Source: Polaribacter haliotis (GTDB taxonomy: Bacteria > Bacteroidota > Bacteroidia > Flavobacteriales > Flavobacteriaceae). From it: DNA of 64,000 nt. Each line of letters begins with the position of its first letter. Position 1 is the stretch's first letter. A program made the translations under genes and the position numbers. The notes beneath the pieces were generated by a model that was not told the DNA's origin, ran no database searches, and was given only the letters and a program-made list of their open reading frames with translations. This document shows positions 53,594 through 62,913 of this stretch, one piece after another. The stretch covers positions 2,180,001 through 2,244,000 of the forward strand of contig NZ_CP061813.1 in assembly GCF_014784055.1 (NCBI RefSeq), in the 5' to 3' direction.

Positions 53594-54817
53594 TCAACCT
53601 TTTTTAAGCTCGATAACTGTAATTTCTGGCCAAATTCCAACACGTCCTGGAAATGCATGGTAACCAAAACCTCTGTTTACATTAATATATCTGCCTGCTT
53701 CATTGTACAAACCTGCCCATTGTTTATAGACATATTTAGATGGACTCCATTTTAACCAACCAGGAATTTCGATTCCCATTTGCAAACCATGTGTATGGCC
53801 GCTTAAAGTTAATTGGTAATTAAAAGGGTCTTGTTTAACTTTGTATTCCCAATGACTTGGGTCGTGAGACATTAAAATTTTAAAATCTTCTTGCTTTACG
53901 TTTGTTGATGCTCGCTGCAAATCTCCTGCTTGGTTGAATCCTTTTCCCCAATTTTCTACGCCAAGAAGAGCGATTTTTTGTCCGTCTTTTTCTAAATATC
54001 TATGTTCGTCCAACAATAAATCGAAACCAATTTTTTTATGAATATCTTTTACTTGCTGAAAATTGTCTACTTTATCTTGCGGATTTTTCCAATCCATATA
54101 ATCGCCATAATCATGGTTTCCAAGAATAGAAAACTTTCCTCCTTTTGCTTCTAATTTATCGAAAACATCGATCCAATTGTCCATTTCATCTGCTTTATTA
54201 TTTACTATATCTCCTGTAAATAACATAATATCAGAATTTTGCTCATTAATTAAATCGACTCCGTATTTTATTTTTTCCTTATTGGTAAAACTTCCTGAAT
54301 GAATATCTGAAATTTGAGTGATGGTAAAACCGTCAAACGCTTCTGGTAAATCTTTAAAAGTTAAGCTATATTTTAAAACTTTGTAATTGTATTTTCCTTG
54401 AATAATTCCGTAAATAAAACCAGCAAAAGGTATTGCAGCCAAACCTAATGCAATTTGAGAAATGAATTTTCTTCTAGTTGGTAAAGGTTGCGTTTCTCCA
54501 TTGGAAATTGCTGAAATCGCTTTTACAATCCACCTATAAATATCTTCGCCAAAAAGCATAAAAATAATAACTAGTTTAGGAATTGATACTGTTAGTAAAA
54601 TTCCCATTGCCATTTGAAACTCGGGTGTTTGTCCTTTGCTTCTATCGTAAGTTAAAACGGTTAAGAAGAAATAGACATAAGTTGCTACACTTATTGCTAA
54701 AAAAGAAAAACGAACTAATTTACTTTTAGATATGGTTTTAAATGCTTGAAAAGTATAAACTTCTACAACAATAATTAAAACTAATAAAATGATAAGAGGA
54801 ATTAACCAACGTGGCAT
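53594..54817 (-). CDS. Membrane-anchored metallophosphoesterase (calcineurin-like)
   Basis: This 407-residue protein has four N-terminal TM segments (about residues 5-25, 35-55, 70-95 and 125-145). A cytoplasmic or periplasmic phosphoesterase domain follows with TQISDIHSG, FTGDIVNN, GNHDYGDY, LMSHDP and LSGHTHGLQMG, which together supply all the dinuclear metal ligands. Such proteins resemble YkuE/LpxH-type phosphoesterases acting on lipids or nucleotides. The substrate is unknown. It is divergent from polA. Confidence 0.88.
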   Translation of the reverse strand: MPRWLIPLIILLVLIIVVEVYTFQAFKTISKSKLVRFSFLAISVATYVYFFLTVLTYDRSKGQTPEFQMAMGILLTVSIPKLVIIFMLFGEDIYRWIVKAISAISNGETQPLPTRRKFISQIALGLAAIPFAGFIYGIIQGKYNYKVLKYSLTFKDLPEAFDGFTITQISDIHSGSFTNKEKIKYGVDLINEQNSDIMLFTGDIVNNKADEMDNWIDVFDKLEAKGGKFSILGNHDYGDYMDWKNPQDKVDNFQQVKDIHKKIGFDLLLDEHRYLEKDGQKIALLGVENWGKGFNQAGDLQRASTNVKQEDFKILMSHDPSHWEYKVKQDPFNYQLTLSGHTHGLQMGIEIPGWLKWSPSKYVYKQWAGLYNEAGRYINVNRGFGYHAFPGRVGIWPEITVIELKKG

Positions 54818-54977
54818 AAAATAAATTTAAAAAATTTATCAAAGATACTGCTTAAAACACCGATTGAATTTTAATAGGATGTTAAAGTTTCGTAGCTTTA
54901 CTGCAGAGTCTGTAGTGACAATTATTAAATCACTCATTTCTATCTTATATTTTATTTTTAATAGCAAAAACAACTCT

Positions 54978-57818
54978 ATGCAAGATCAAAAAAGAGTCTT
55001 TTTAGTTGATGCGTACGCATTAATTTTCCGAGGATATTATGCCTTTATAAAAAACCCAAGAATTAATTCTAAAGGTTTAGACACCTCTGCAATTATGGGT
55101 TTTATGAATTCACTTTTAGATGTAATTAAAAGAGAAAGACCAGATAAATTAGCCGTTTGTTTCGATAAAGGTGGCAGTGCAGACAGAGTAGAAATGTTCG
55201 AAGCTTATAAAGCCAATAGAGATGCAACTCCAGAAGCCATAAAATTGGCGGTTCCATATATTATGGAAATTCTAAAAGCGATGCACATTCCTATTATGGT
55301 AAAAGAAGGTTTTGAGGCAGATGATGTTATTGGAACACTTTCTAAACAAGCAGAAAAAGAGGGTTACAAAACTTTTATGGTAACTCCAGATAAAGATTTT
55401 GCACAATTAGTTTCCGAAAATATTTTTATGTACAAACCACGTTTTGGTGGTGGTTATGATATTTGGGGAGTTCCTGAAGTATTGGCAAAATTCGAAATTA
55501 CAGATCCTTTACAAGTCATCGATTTTTTAGGAATGATGGGAGATTCTTCCGATAATATTCCTGGTTTGCCAGGAGTTGGAGAAAAAACTGCAAAGAAGTT
55601 TTTGGCTGCTTATGGTTCTATGGAAAACTTATTGGCAAACACACATGAGCTAAAGGGAAAAATGAAAGAGAAAATAGAAGCTAATGGCGAGTTAGGTTTA
55701 CTTTCCAAGAAATTGGCAACTATTATGTTAGATGTTCCTGTAACTTTTAATGCAGAAGATTTTGAGTTAGACCAACCAGATGTAGAAAAAGTAACTGAAA
55801 TTTTTAACGAATTAGAATTTAGAAATTTATTAACGAATTTCTTACGAACTTTTTCGACTGAAACAACCACAAATACTTCTGATAATAAAACTGAAGAAAA
55901 ACCAAAAGCGGTTGCTAAAAAAACAGCTTCAAATACTGAAGGTCAGTTTGATTTATTTGCTGCTCCTGGAACTGGAAGTGTTTCTGAAGCTGAAGTTGCA
56001 TCTGGATTTAAAACGATTGAAAACACAAATCATTTTTATCAACATATAGATTCTCCTTTCTCAAGAAAATTATTACTTCAAAAATTAATGCAACAAACTT
56101 CGGTTTGTTTTGACACTGAAACTACTGGTTTAAAAGCCTTAGAAGTGGAATTAATCGGAATTGCATTTTCTTATGAAATCGGAAAAGGATACTATGTTTC
56201 ATTCCCTGAAGACCAAGAAGAAACAAAGGCAATTTTAGAAGAATTTAGACCATTTTTCGAAAGTGAAATCGAGAAAATTGGGCACAATTTAAAATATGAT
56301 ATTAAAGTATTATCGAATTATAAAATGCCTGTAAAAGGGAAATTATTCGACACAATGATTGCGCATTATTTAATCAATCCAGATATGCGACATAATATGG
56401 ATGTTTTGGCAGAAACGTATTTGAATTATCAACCAGTTTCTATTACAGAATTGATTGGTAAAAAAGGAAAAAATCAGCTTTCTATGAGAGTTGTACCAAT
56501 TGCAGACCAAACAGAATATGCTGTGGAAGATGCAGACATAACTTTTCAACTAAAACAATTGTTTACTGGTGAATTGGAAAGTGGAAACGTAACCAAATTA
56601 TTTAATGATATTGAATTGCCTTTGGTTTCCGTTTTAACAGCCATGGAAATTGAAGGAATTAACGTAAATGTAGATTTCTTAAAGGAATTATCAGTTGCGT
56701 TAACGGATGATATCAACAGACTTGAAAAAAATATTTACGAACAAGCTGGAGAAGAATTTAATATTGCTTCTCCAAAACAATTAGGAATTGTGTTGTTCGA
56801 AAACATGAAGTTGGTAGACAAACCAAAAAAGACAAAAACAGGACAATATAAAACGGGTGAAGACATTTTATCTTACTTGGCAAAAGACCATAAAATTATT
56901 AGAGATATTCAAGAATATCGCCAATATAAAAAATTACAAAGCACGTATGTAGATGCTTTGCCTAATGAAATTAACCCAAAAACCGGAAGAATTCATACAC
57001 AATATATGCAAGCTGTAGCTGCAACTGGAAGGTTGAGTTCTAACAACCCGAATTTACAGAATATTCCAATTCGTACAGAAAGAGGAAGAGAAGTTCGTAA
57101 AGCATTTATTCCAAGAGATGAGAATTATGTATTATTGGCAGCCGATTATTCTCAAATTGAATTGCGAATTATTGCAGCTTTAAGTCAAGAAGAAACCATG
57201 ATAAATGCGTTTAAAAATGGCGAAGATATTCATGCTTCAACCGCTGCAAAAGTATTTAATGTTCCTATTGATGAAGTTACTCGTGAGCAAAGAAGCAACG
57301 CAAAAACAGTAAATTTTGGAATTATTTATGGAGTTTCTGCTTTTGGTTTAAGTAATCAAACAGATTTATCGAGAGGAGAAGCAAAAGAATTAATTGATAC
57401 GTATTACGAAACCTACCCAAAATTAAAAGCATACATGTCTGCACAAGTAGATTTTGCAAGAGAACATGGCTTTGTAGAAACGGTTTTAAACAGACGTAGA
57501 TATTTAAAAGATATTAATTCGCAAAATGCAATGGTAAGAAGTGGCGCAGAAAGAAATGCTGTAAATGCGCCCATACAAGGTTCTGCAGCAGATATTATTA
57601 AATTAGCAATGATAAATATTCACAAACGTTTTGAAGAAGAAAACTTTAAATCGAAGATGCTATTGCAAGTACATGATGAATTGGTTTTTGATGCTCATAA
57701 AGACGAGTTAGAAATAATAAAACCAATTATAAAACACGAAATGGAAAATGCTTTTAAAATGGAAGTTCCTTTAGATGTAGAGATGGATATTGGTTTAAAC
57801 TGGTTAGAAGCGCATTAA
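54978..57818 (+). CDS. polA: DNA polymerase I
   Basis: This 946-residue protein has all three activities. The 5'-3' nuclease domain (about residues 1-290) has VDAYALIFRGYYAF and the DSSDNIPGLPGVGEKTA helix-hairpin-helix. The 3'-5' proofreading domain has its DxE pair intact (CFDTETTG, about 379-381). The polymerase domain has DYSQIELR (about Asp723), RSNAKTVNFGIIYG and QVHDELVF (about Asp900). The ATG at 54978 is used because the 38 codons upstream, from a TTG, have no family similarity. It functions in Okazaki fragment processing and repair. An unknown 125-codon gene follows after 2 bp. Confidence 0.97.
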   Translation: MQDQKRVFLVDAYALIFRGYYAFIKNPRINSKGLDTSAIMGFMNSLLDVIKRERPDKLAVCFDKGGSADRVEMFEAYKANRDATPEAIKLAVPYIMEILKAMHIPIMVKEGFEADDVIGTLSKQAEKEGYKTFMVTPDKDFAQLVSENIFMYKPRFGGGYDIWGVPEVLAKFEITDPLQVIDFLGMMGDSSDNIPGLPGVGEKTAKKFLAAYGSMENLLANTHELKGKMKEKIEANGELGLLSKKLATIMLDVPVTFNAEDFELDQPDVEKVTEIFNELEFRNLLTNFLRTFSTETTTNTSDNKTEEKPKAVAKKTASNTEGQFDLFAAPGTGSVSEAEVASGFKTIENTNHFYQHIDSPFSRKLLLQKLMQQTSVCFDTETTGLKALEVELIGIAFSYEIGKGYYVSFPEDQEETKAILEEFRPFFESEIEKIGHNLKYDIKVLSNYKMPVKGKLFDTMIAHYLINPDMRHNMDVLAETYLNYQPVSITELIGKKGKNQLSMRVVPIADQTEYAVEDADITFQLKQLFTGELESGNVTKLFNDIELPLVSVLTAMEIEGINVNVDFLKELSVALTDDINRLEKNIYEQAGEEFNIASPKQLGIVLFENMKLVDKPKKTKTGQYKTGEDILSYLAKDHKIIRDIQEYRQYKKLQSTYVDALPNEINPKTGRIHTQYMQAVAATGRLSSNNPNLQNIPIRTERGREVRKAFIPRDENYVLLAADYSQIELRIIAALSQEETMINAFKNGEDIHASTAAKVFNVPIDEVTREQRSNAKTVNFGIIYGVSAFGLSNQTDLSRGEAKELIDTYYETYPKLKAYMSAQVDFAREHGFVETVLNRRRYLKDINSQNAMVRSGAERNAVNAPIQGSAADIIKLAMINIHKRFEEENFKSKMLLQVHDELVFDAHKDELEIIKPIIKHEMENAFKMEVPLDVEMDIGLNWLEAH

Positions 57819-57820
57819 AT

Positions 57821-58198
57821 ATGAAATTAGATTATATAGACAATTACAATGGTCTTCAAGAAAATATTGTTCGCTTATTTGATTTTGATAAAGCTGAAGC
57901 AATTCAATTCAGAGATTTATTGAAAGATACGGTTATCGACCAAAAACAACGGTTAGATTTATCTCAAATTGATTTTATCGACACAGAAGATTGTAATTTA
58001 ATTTTTGGTTTATTCAAATCGGATGAAGGAATTCTAACCAAAGACAACGAAACGTATTTCTGCATTTTAACAATGGAAAGTTATATGGAAATGCTTCGTC
58101 TTTTAGAGCCTTTTTGCAAGAAAGAATCAAAAGGATATCAATATTTATATGATGTAGATACGCCCACAGATTTGTTGTTTGCGCCGAATGCGAATTGA
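57821..58198 (+). CDS. Small conserved protein of unknown function downstream of polA
   Basis: This 125-residue soluble protein has no signal peptide or TM segment and is acidic, with a hydrophobic/aromatic pattern (LIFGLFKSDEGI; YFCILTMESYMEMLRLLEPF). It starts 2 bp after the polA stop, so it is translationally linked to DNA polymerase I. I do not recognise a named family. The alternating strand/helix pattern suggests a compact alpha/beta domain. A role with polA is possible from context only. Confidence 0.75.
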   Translation: MKLDYIDNYNGLQENIVRLFDFDKAEAIQFRDLLKDTVIDQKQRLDLSQIDFIDTEDCNLIFGLFKSDEGILTKDNETYFCILTMESYMEMLRLLEPFCKKESKGYQYLYDVDTPTDLLFAPNAN

Positions 58199-58280
58199 TG
58201 AAATTTATCTCTGAACTTAAAAAAAGAAAAGTTAATATACCTTATTAGTCTCAACATAATTTTACGACAAAAAAAAAATC

Positions 58281-61112
58281 ATGATAAAAACTTCCTTAAC
58301 ACTTATTTTTAGTCTGCTTTTATTGGGCAATTTTAATGCTCAAGAATTGTATGCTCCTAAATCGAATATTTATAAAAAAGATTATATCGATTTCAACAAA
58401 AACGGAAAAAAAGACATTTTTGAAGATACCACACAAGATATCGAAAAACGTGTAGATGATTTACTTTCTCAAATGAACATCAACGAGAAAACGAATCAAA
58501 TGGTTACGCTTTATGGTTATCAAAGAGTTCTAAAAGACGCCTTACCAACCGAAGATTGGAAAACTCAAATTTGGAAAGATGGAATGGGTTCTATTGACGA
58601 GCATTTGAATGGTTTTCGTGGCTGGGGAAGAGCACCACAAGACAACGAAAATGTTTGGCCAGCTTCTAAACATGCTTGGGCATTAAACGAAGTACAACGT
58701 TGGTTTATTGAGGAAACAAGAATGGGTATTCCTGTAGATTTTACAAATGAAGGTATTCGTGGTGTAGAAGCTTTTAAAGCCACAAATTTCCCTACACAAT
58801 TAGGTATTGGACATACTTGGAACAAAAATTTAGTACGTGAAATTGGAAATATTACAGGAAAAGAAGCGCGTATTTTAGGCTATACAAACGTATATGCTCC
58901 AATTTTAGATGTGGGTAGAGATCAAAGATGGGGACGTTATGAAGAAATTTATGGAGAGTCTCCTTTTTTAGTAGCAGAATTGGGTATAGAAATGTGTAAA
59001 GGTTTACAAACAGATATGCAAGTAGCAGCAACTGGTAAACATTTTGCAGCATACAGTAATAATAAAGGTGCTCGTGAAGGATTTTCTAGAACAGATCCTC
59101 AAATGTCGCCACGTGAAGTGGAAAGAATCCACATTTATCCTTGGAAACGTGTTATAAAAGAAGCGAACTTAATGGGTATTATGAGTTCTTATAACGATTA
59201 TGATGGGGTTCCTATTCAAGGTTCTAAATATTGGTTAACAGATAAATTACGAGGAGAGCTTGGTTTTAAAGGATATATTGTTTCAGATAGCGATGCTGTA
59301 ATTTACATGTATAACAAACATAAAACTGCTAAAACTTATAAAGATGCTATTAAAATGGCTGTAAATGCAGGGTTAAATATGCGTTGTACCTTCCGATCGC
59401 CAGATAGTTTTGTGTTACCTCTTCGTGAATTGATAAGTGAAGGTGAAGTAACAATAGAAACTATTAATAAATTAGTTAAAGATATTCTAAGAGTAAAGTT
59501 TTTAACGGGTCTTTTTGATGCTCCTTACGTTAAGGATATGAAAAAAGCGGATGAACTTGTTTACAGTAAAGAACATCGAAAAATAGCATTACAAGCATCC
59601 AGAGAATCTATTGTTCTTTTAAAGAATGAAAACAATCTTCTTCCTCTTAAAAAAGGATCTATAAAAAAAATAGCAGTTTCTGGCCCAAATGCAAATGATG
59701 CTTCTTACGCCTTAACACATTATGGACCAGTTGCAGTAGACGTTACCACAGTTTTACAGGGAATTAAAAATAAAGTAGGTTCTGAAGCAGAAGTTCTTTA
59801 CACAAAAGGTTGTGACATTATAGATAAAAATTGGCCTGAATCAGAAATTATTGATTTCGATTTAACAAAACAAGAGCAAGAAGAAATAAACAAAGCTGTA
59901 GAACAAGCAAAACAAGCAGATATAGCAGTGGTTGTTGTTGGTGGAAATGGTAAAACTTGTGGAGAAAATAAATCTCGTACAAGTTTAAATTTACCAGGAC
60001 ATCAATTAAAATTAATTAAAGCAGTTTATGCAACAGGAACTCCTACTGTTATTGTTCAAATTAGTGGGCGTCCTTTAAGTATAAATTGGACGAATAAAAA
60101 TGTGCCAGCTATCTTAGCGGCTTGGTATCCAGGTTCAGAAGGTGGTACTGCAGTTGCAGATGTACTTTTTGGAGATTACAATCCTGGTGGAAAATTAACA
60201 GTAACTGTTCCAAAAACAGTAGGTCAAATTCCTATGAATTTCCCTTACAAACCAGCTTCTCAAATTCCTGCTGGTTCTGCTGGAGTAAACAATCCTTTGT
60301 ATTCTTTTGGTTATGGTTTAAGTTATACTACTTTTAAATATTCTGGTTTAAAGATTTTTCCATTGGTGCAAAAACCAGGAGAAAACATTACAGTTTCTTT
60401 TAATGTAACCAATACTGGTAAAGTCGCTGGAGACGAAGTTGTACAACTTTATACACAAGACAAAGTAAGCTCTGTAACAACTTATGTCCAAAATTTAAGA
60501 GGTTTTGATCGTGTACACTTAAAACCAGGAGAAACAAAAAATGTAAGCTACACAATTAAACCAGAAGATTTAGAGTTTTTAGATGCTAAAATGAAATGGG
60601 TTGTGGAACCAGGTGAGTTTAAAATTGAAATTGGTTCTTCGTCTGAAGACATTCGTTTAACAGGAACTTTTGCAATTGCAGATAAGGGAAATTTTGATGA
60701 AGTTAGAAAAAAACTTAAGTCAGAAAATCGATTAGAAAACTATGTACACACCTCTAGTTCAAGAGATAACATAAAAAACTTATTTGATAATAATACCAAT
60801 ACTTATTGGAGCACAGATAAAAAAAGCCCTTCTATAGATATAGAATTAGAAGATAATTCTAGTCCGCAAGAAATTGAAATTGCATTTTACAAAGGAGACG
60901 AGCGAAAATATAAATTTGAAGTTCAACTTTCATGTGGTGGTGGCCAATTTATTACTGCATTTAAAGGGGAGAGTTCTGGAAAAACAAAAAAATTAGAAGC
61001 TTTTAAATTAAAACAATGTACATCTAGTGATATTCGTATTATATTCTCTGGCAATACAGCAAACGAATGGTCTGCAGTTACTGAACTACGTGTAAAAGAA
61101 ATGAAAAAATAA
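58281..61112 (+). CDS. Secreted glycoside hydrolase family 3 beta-glycosidase with C-terminal discoidin-like domain
   Basis: This 943-residue precursor has a Sec signal (residues 1-20, ending NFNAQ). The GH3 N-terminal TIM barrel contains KHFAAYSNNKGAREG and the nucleophile Asp336 in GYIVSDSDAV. The second alpha/beta domain (about 450-650) follows, then a fibronectin III-like domain (about 690-765). A C-terminal F5/8 type C (discoidin)-like beta-sandwich covers about 790-943, with DNNTNTYWSTD. It hydrolyses beta-glucosides or beta-xylosides; the exact sugar is unknown. The extra domain suggests carbohydrate anchoring. It stands alone, outside the fructan locus. Confidence 0.9.
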   Translation: MIKTSLTLIFSLLLLGNFNAQELYAPKSNIYKKDYIDFNKNGKKDIFEDTTQDIEKRVDDLLSQMNINEKTNQMVTLYGYQRVLKDALPTEDWKTQIWKDGMGSIDEHLNGFRGWGRAPQDNENVWPASKHAWALNEVQRWFIEETRMGIPVDFTNEGIRGVEAFKATNFPTQLGIGHTWNKNLVREIGNITGKEARILGYTNVYAPILDVGRDQRWGRYEEIYGESPFLVAELGIEMCKGLQTDMQVAATGKHFAAYSNNKGAREGFSRTDPQMSPREVERIHIYPWKRVIKEANLMGIMSSYNDYDGVPIQGSKYWLTDKLRGELGFKGYIVSDSDAVIYMYNKHKTAKTYKDAIKMAVNAGLNMRCTFRSPDSFVLPLRELISEGEVTIETINKLVKDILRVKFLTGLFDAPYVKDMKKADELVYSKEHRKIALQASRESIVLLKNENNLLPLKKGSIKKIAVSGPNANDASYALTHYGPVAVDVTTVLQGIKNKVGSEAEVLYTKGCDIIDKNWPESEIIDFDLTKQEQEEINKAVEQAKQADIAVVVVGGNGKTCGENKSRTSLNLPGHQLKLIKAVYATGTPTVIVQISGRPLSINWTNKNVPAILAAWYPGSEGGTAVADVLFGDYNPGGKLTVTVPKTVGQIPMNFPYKPASQIPAGSAGVNNPLYSFGYGLSYTTFKYSGLKIFPLVQKPGENITVSFNVTNTGKVAGDEVVQLYTQDKVSSVTTYVQNLRGFDRVHLKPGETKNVSYTIKPEDLEFLDAKMKWVVEPGEFKIEIGSSSEDIRLTGTFAIADKGNFDEVRKKLKSENRLENYVHTSSSRDNIKNLFDNNTNTYWSTDKKSPSIDIELEDNSSPQEIEIAFYKGDERKYKFEVQLSCGGGQFITAFKGESSGKTKKLEAFKLKQCTSSDIRIIFSGNTANEWSAVTELRVKEMKK

Positions 61113-61191
61113 TTTTAAAAAACGTTTCTTTTAAAAGTTCTTTTCTATTTTATGTTGAAATCATTTTTATGTGTAATTTCGCAACCGAATT

Positions 61192-62151
61192 ATGAGCATA
61201 ATTTCTAAAGACATACAAAAGGCAGTAAAACTATTAACTAACGAGCAATTGGTAGCAATACCAACTGAAACAGTTTATGGCTTGGCTGGAAATATTTTTA
61301 GCGAAAAAGCAATAAAAAGCATTTTTTCGACAAAGAAACGTCCGTTTTTTAATCCGTTAATTGTACATATTTCTGGGGTAGAAAAATTAGAAAACATAGT
61401 AACTCATATTCCTGAAAAAGCAAAGTTATTAGCAGACGCTTTTTGGCCAGGTTCTATGACATTGGTTTTAAAAAAGAGCGAAAAAATTCCTGATTTAATT
61501 ACTGCTGGAAAAGATACAGTTGCAGTTCGTATTCCAAATCATCCAGTAACTTTAGAATTGTTAAGACAATTGCCTTTTCCTTTGGCAGCTCCAAGTGCAA
61601 ATCCTTTTGGAAGTATTAGTCCTACAAAACCAGCACATGTAGAACGTTATTTTAAAAATGATATTCAGCAAGTTTTAGATGGTGGTTCTTGCGAAAACGG
61701 AATCGAATCTACCATTATTGGTTTCGAAAACGAAGAGCCAATTATTTACAGATTAGGTGCCTTGGCTTTGGAAGATATTGAAGCTGTTGTTGGTAAAATT
61801 ACAATTAAAAACAAGAAAGAACAAAGCCCAGATGCTCCAGGAATGTTGGCAAGACATTATGCACCTTCTACGAAAACTTTTTTGGTAGATAATGTTGCTC
61901 ATGAAATTAAAAATCATCCGAATAAAAAAATAGGAATTTTAGTTTTTAAAGACTCTTTAAAAGATAAAAATCTCACAGAAATTATTCTATCTGAAAACGG
62001 ATTAATGCATGAAGCAGCCTCTAAATTGTATAATTCTTTACACGAATTAGATAGTTTAAAGTTAGATGTTATTATTGCAGAACGTTTTCCTGATAATGGT
62101 TTAGGAAAGTCGATTAACGATCGTTTACAACGTGCAACTTTTAGCGCATAA
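61192..62151 (+). CDS. tsaC: L-threonylcarbamoyladenylate synthase (Sua5/TsaC family)
   Basis: This 319-residue protein is the long Sua5 form. The YrdC domain (about residues 1-200) has the nucleotide-binding IPTETVYGLAGN, KKRPFFNPLIVH and PSANPFGSISPT. A C-terminal Sua5 domain ends in ERFPDNGLGKSINDRLQRA. It makes threonylcarbamoyl-AMP for t6A37 modification of ANN-decoding tRNAs. It has its own terminator (62153-62180). Confidence 0.94.
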   Translation: MSIISKDIQKAVKLLTNEQLVAIPTETVYGLAGNIFSEKAIKSIFSTKKRPFFNPLIVHISGVEKLENIVTHIPEKAKLLADAFWPGSMTLVLKKSEKIPDLITAGKDTVAVRIPNHPVTLELLRQLPFPLAAPSANPFGSISPTKPAHVERYFKNDIQQVLDGGSCENGIESTIIGFENEEPIIYRLGALALEDIEAVVGKITIKNKKEQSPDAPGMLARHYAPSTKTFLVDNVAHEIKNHPNKKIGILVFKDSLKDKNLTEIILSENGLMHEAASKLYNSLHELDSLKLDVIIAERFPDNGLGKSINDRLQRATFSA

Positions 62152-62152
62152 A

Positions 62153-62180
62153 AAAAGGATAGCTTTTCAGCTACCCTTTT
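62153..62180. terminator. Intrinsic terminator between tsaC and the lipoprotein gene
   Basis: AAAAGGATAGCT and AGCTACCCTTTT form a 12-bp inverted repeat with one mismatch and a 4-nt TTTC loop between convergent genes. Confidence 0.75.
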
Positions 62181-62203
62181 ATAAAATCAAAATAATGTTT
62201 TGA

Positions 62204-62758
62204 TTATGATTTTTTATATTTTGCAATAACTTCATTCAACTCTTCACGTAAATCATCAAATTTCTCGTTTAAATCTTCGATGTTTTGCTTTACTTTATCT
62301 GCTTCGTCGTTTTTATTATCAACTACATTTTTATACTCTTTTTGAATATTTTTAATATCGTCCATAACCTCATCCGTTTTTAACCAAGCAGGAATATTAT
62401 TTCCTAAACTAGCAATTGTACCTTTTAAATTTTCAATTCTAGTGTTTACTTCATCTGTATCTAAGTTCTCTATATCACTTAATTCTTTATTTGCAATGGT
62501 AAATCCATCCCAATTGTCAAAAGCTAAAGAACCATCAGAATCCATTTTGTAATTTACTTCTGTTCCGTCTTCTAATTTCATTTTCATTTCTTGGAAACCT
62601 TCAGAAATATCATCGCCAATTTCTTCCATCGTATTTTCTACTTGCTCCATCTTTTCATCTACCTTATCTTCTACTTTTTCTTTCTTTGTTTTATCACAAG
62701 AAACAAATAGTAAACCTGTTATCGCTAATACTGCTGTTAATTTTTTAATTGTTTTCAT
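62204..62758 (-). CDS. Coiled-coil lipoprotein of unknown function
   Basis: This 184-residue precursor starts at the ATG at 62758; a TTG 39 bp upstream is less likely. It has lipobox LFVSC followed by a highly charged, mostly helical mature region. EKVEDKVDEKMEQVENTMEEI and the last 60 residues (NIEDLNEKFDDLREELNEV) are predicted coiled coil from heptads of hydrophobic residues among Glu/Lys. A short beta region with YKMDSDGSLAFDNW lies between. I do not recognise a family with known function. It is probably an outer-membrane-anchored envelope protein. Confidence 0.78.
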   Translation of the reverse strand: MKTIKKLTAVLAITGLLFVSCDKTKKEKVEDKVDEKMEQVENTMEEIGDDISEGFQEMKMKLEDGTEVNYKMDSDGSLAFDNWDGFTIANKELSDIENLDTDEVNTRIENLKGTIASLGNNIPAWLKTDEVMDDIKNIQKEYKNVVDNKNDEADKVKQNIEDLNEKFDDLREELNEVIAKYKKS

Positions 62759-62893
62759 ATTTATTATTTTTTGATTGTTTTTACTAATTTGATACAAAAC
62801 TATAGCAAATTGACAGTTTACATTAACACAAATAGATTTAATATGAACTCTTTAGAAAACACTACTTCTATATTTTATAACAGATAAACTAAC

Positions 62894-62901
62894 TATCTTT
62901 G
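62894..62901 (+). promoter_or_regulatory. Candidate -7 promoter box of the pseudouridine synthase gene
   Basis: TATCTTTG matches TAnnTTTG and ends 12 bp before the ATG at 62914, implying a very short leader. No TTTG is found at -33. Confidence 0.4.
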
Positions 62902-62913
62902 GCAATTATTCTT

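Noticed and set aside
54864..54977. TTG-initiated 38-codon extension of polA.
   Set aside because: The family starts at the MQDQKRVFLVDAYALIF region. The extension is unrelated and begins with a weak start codon.
62759..62797. TTG-initiated extension of the coiled-coil lipoprotein.
   Set aside because: It would put a polar Asn/Gln-rich stretch before the signal peptide. The ATG at 62758 gives a normal lipoprotein signal.
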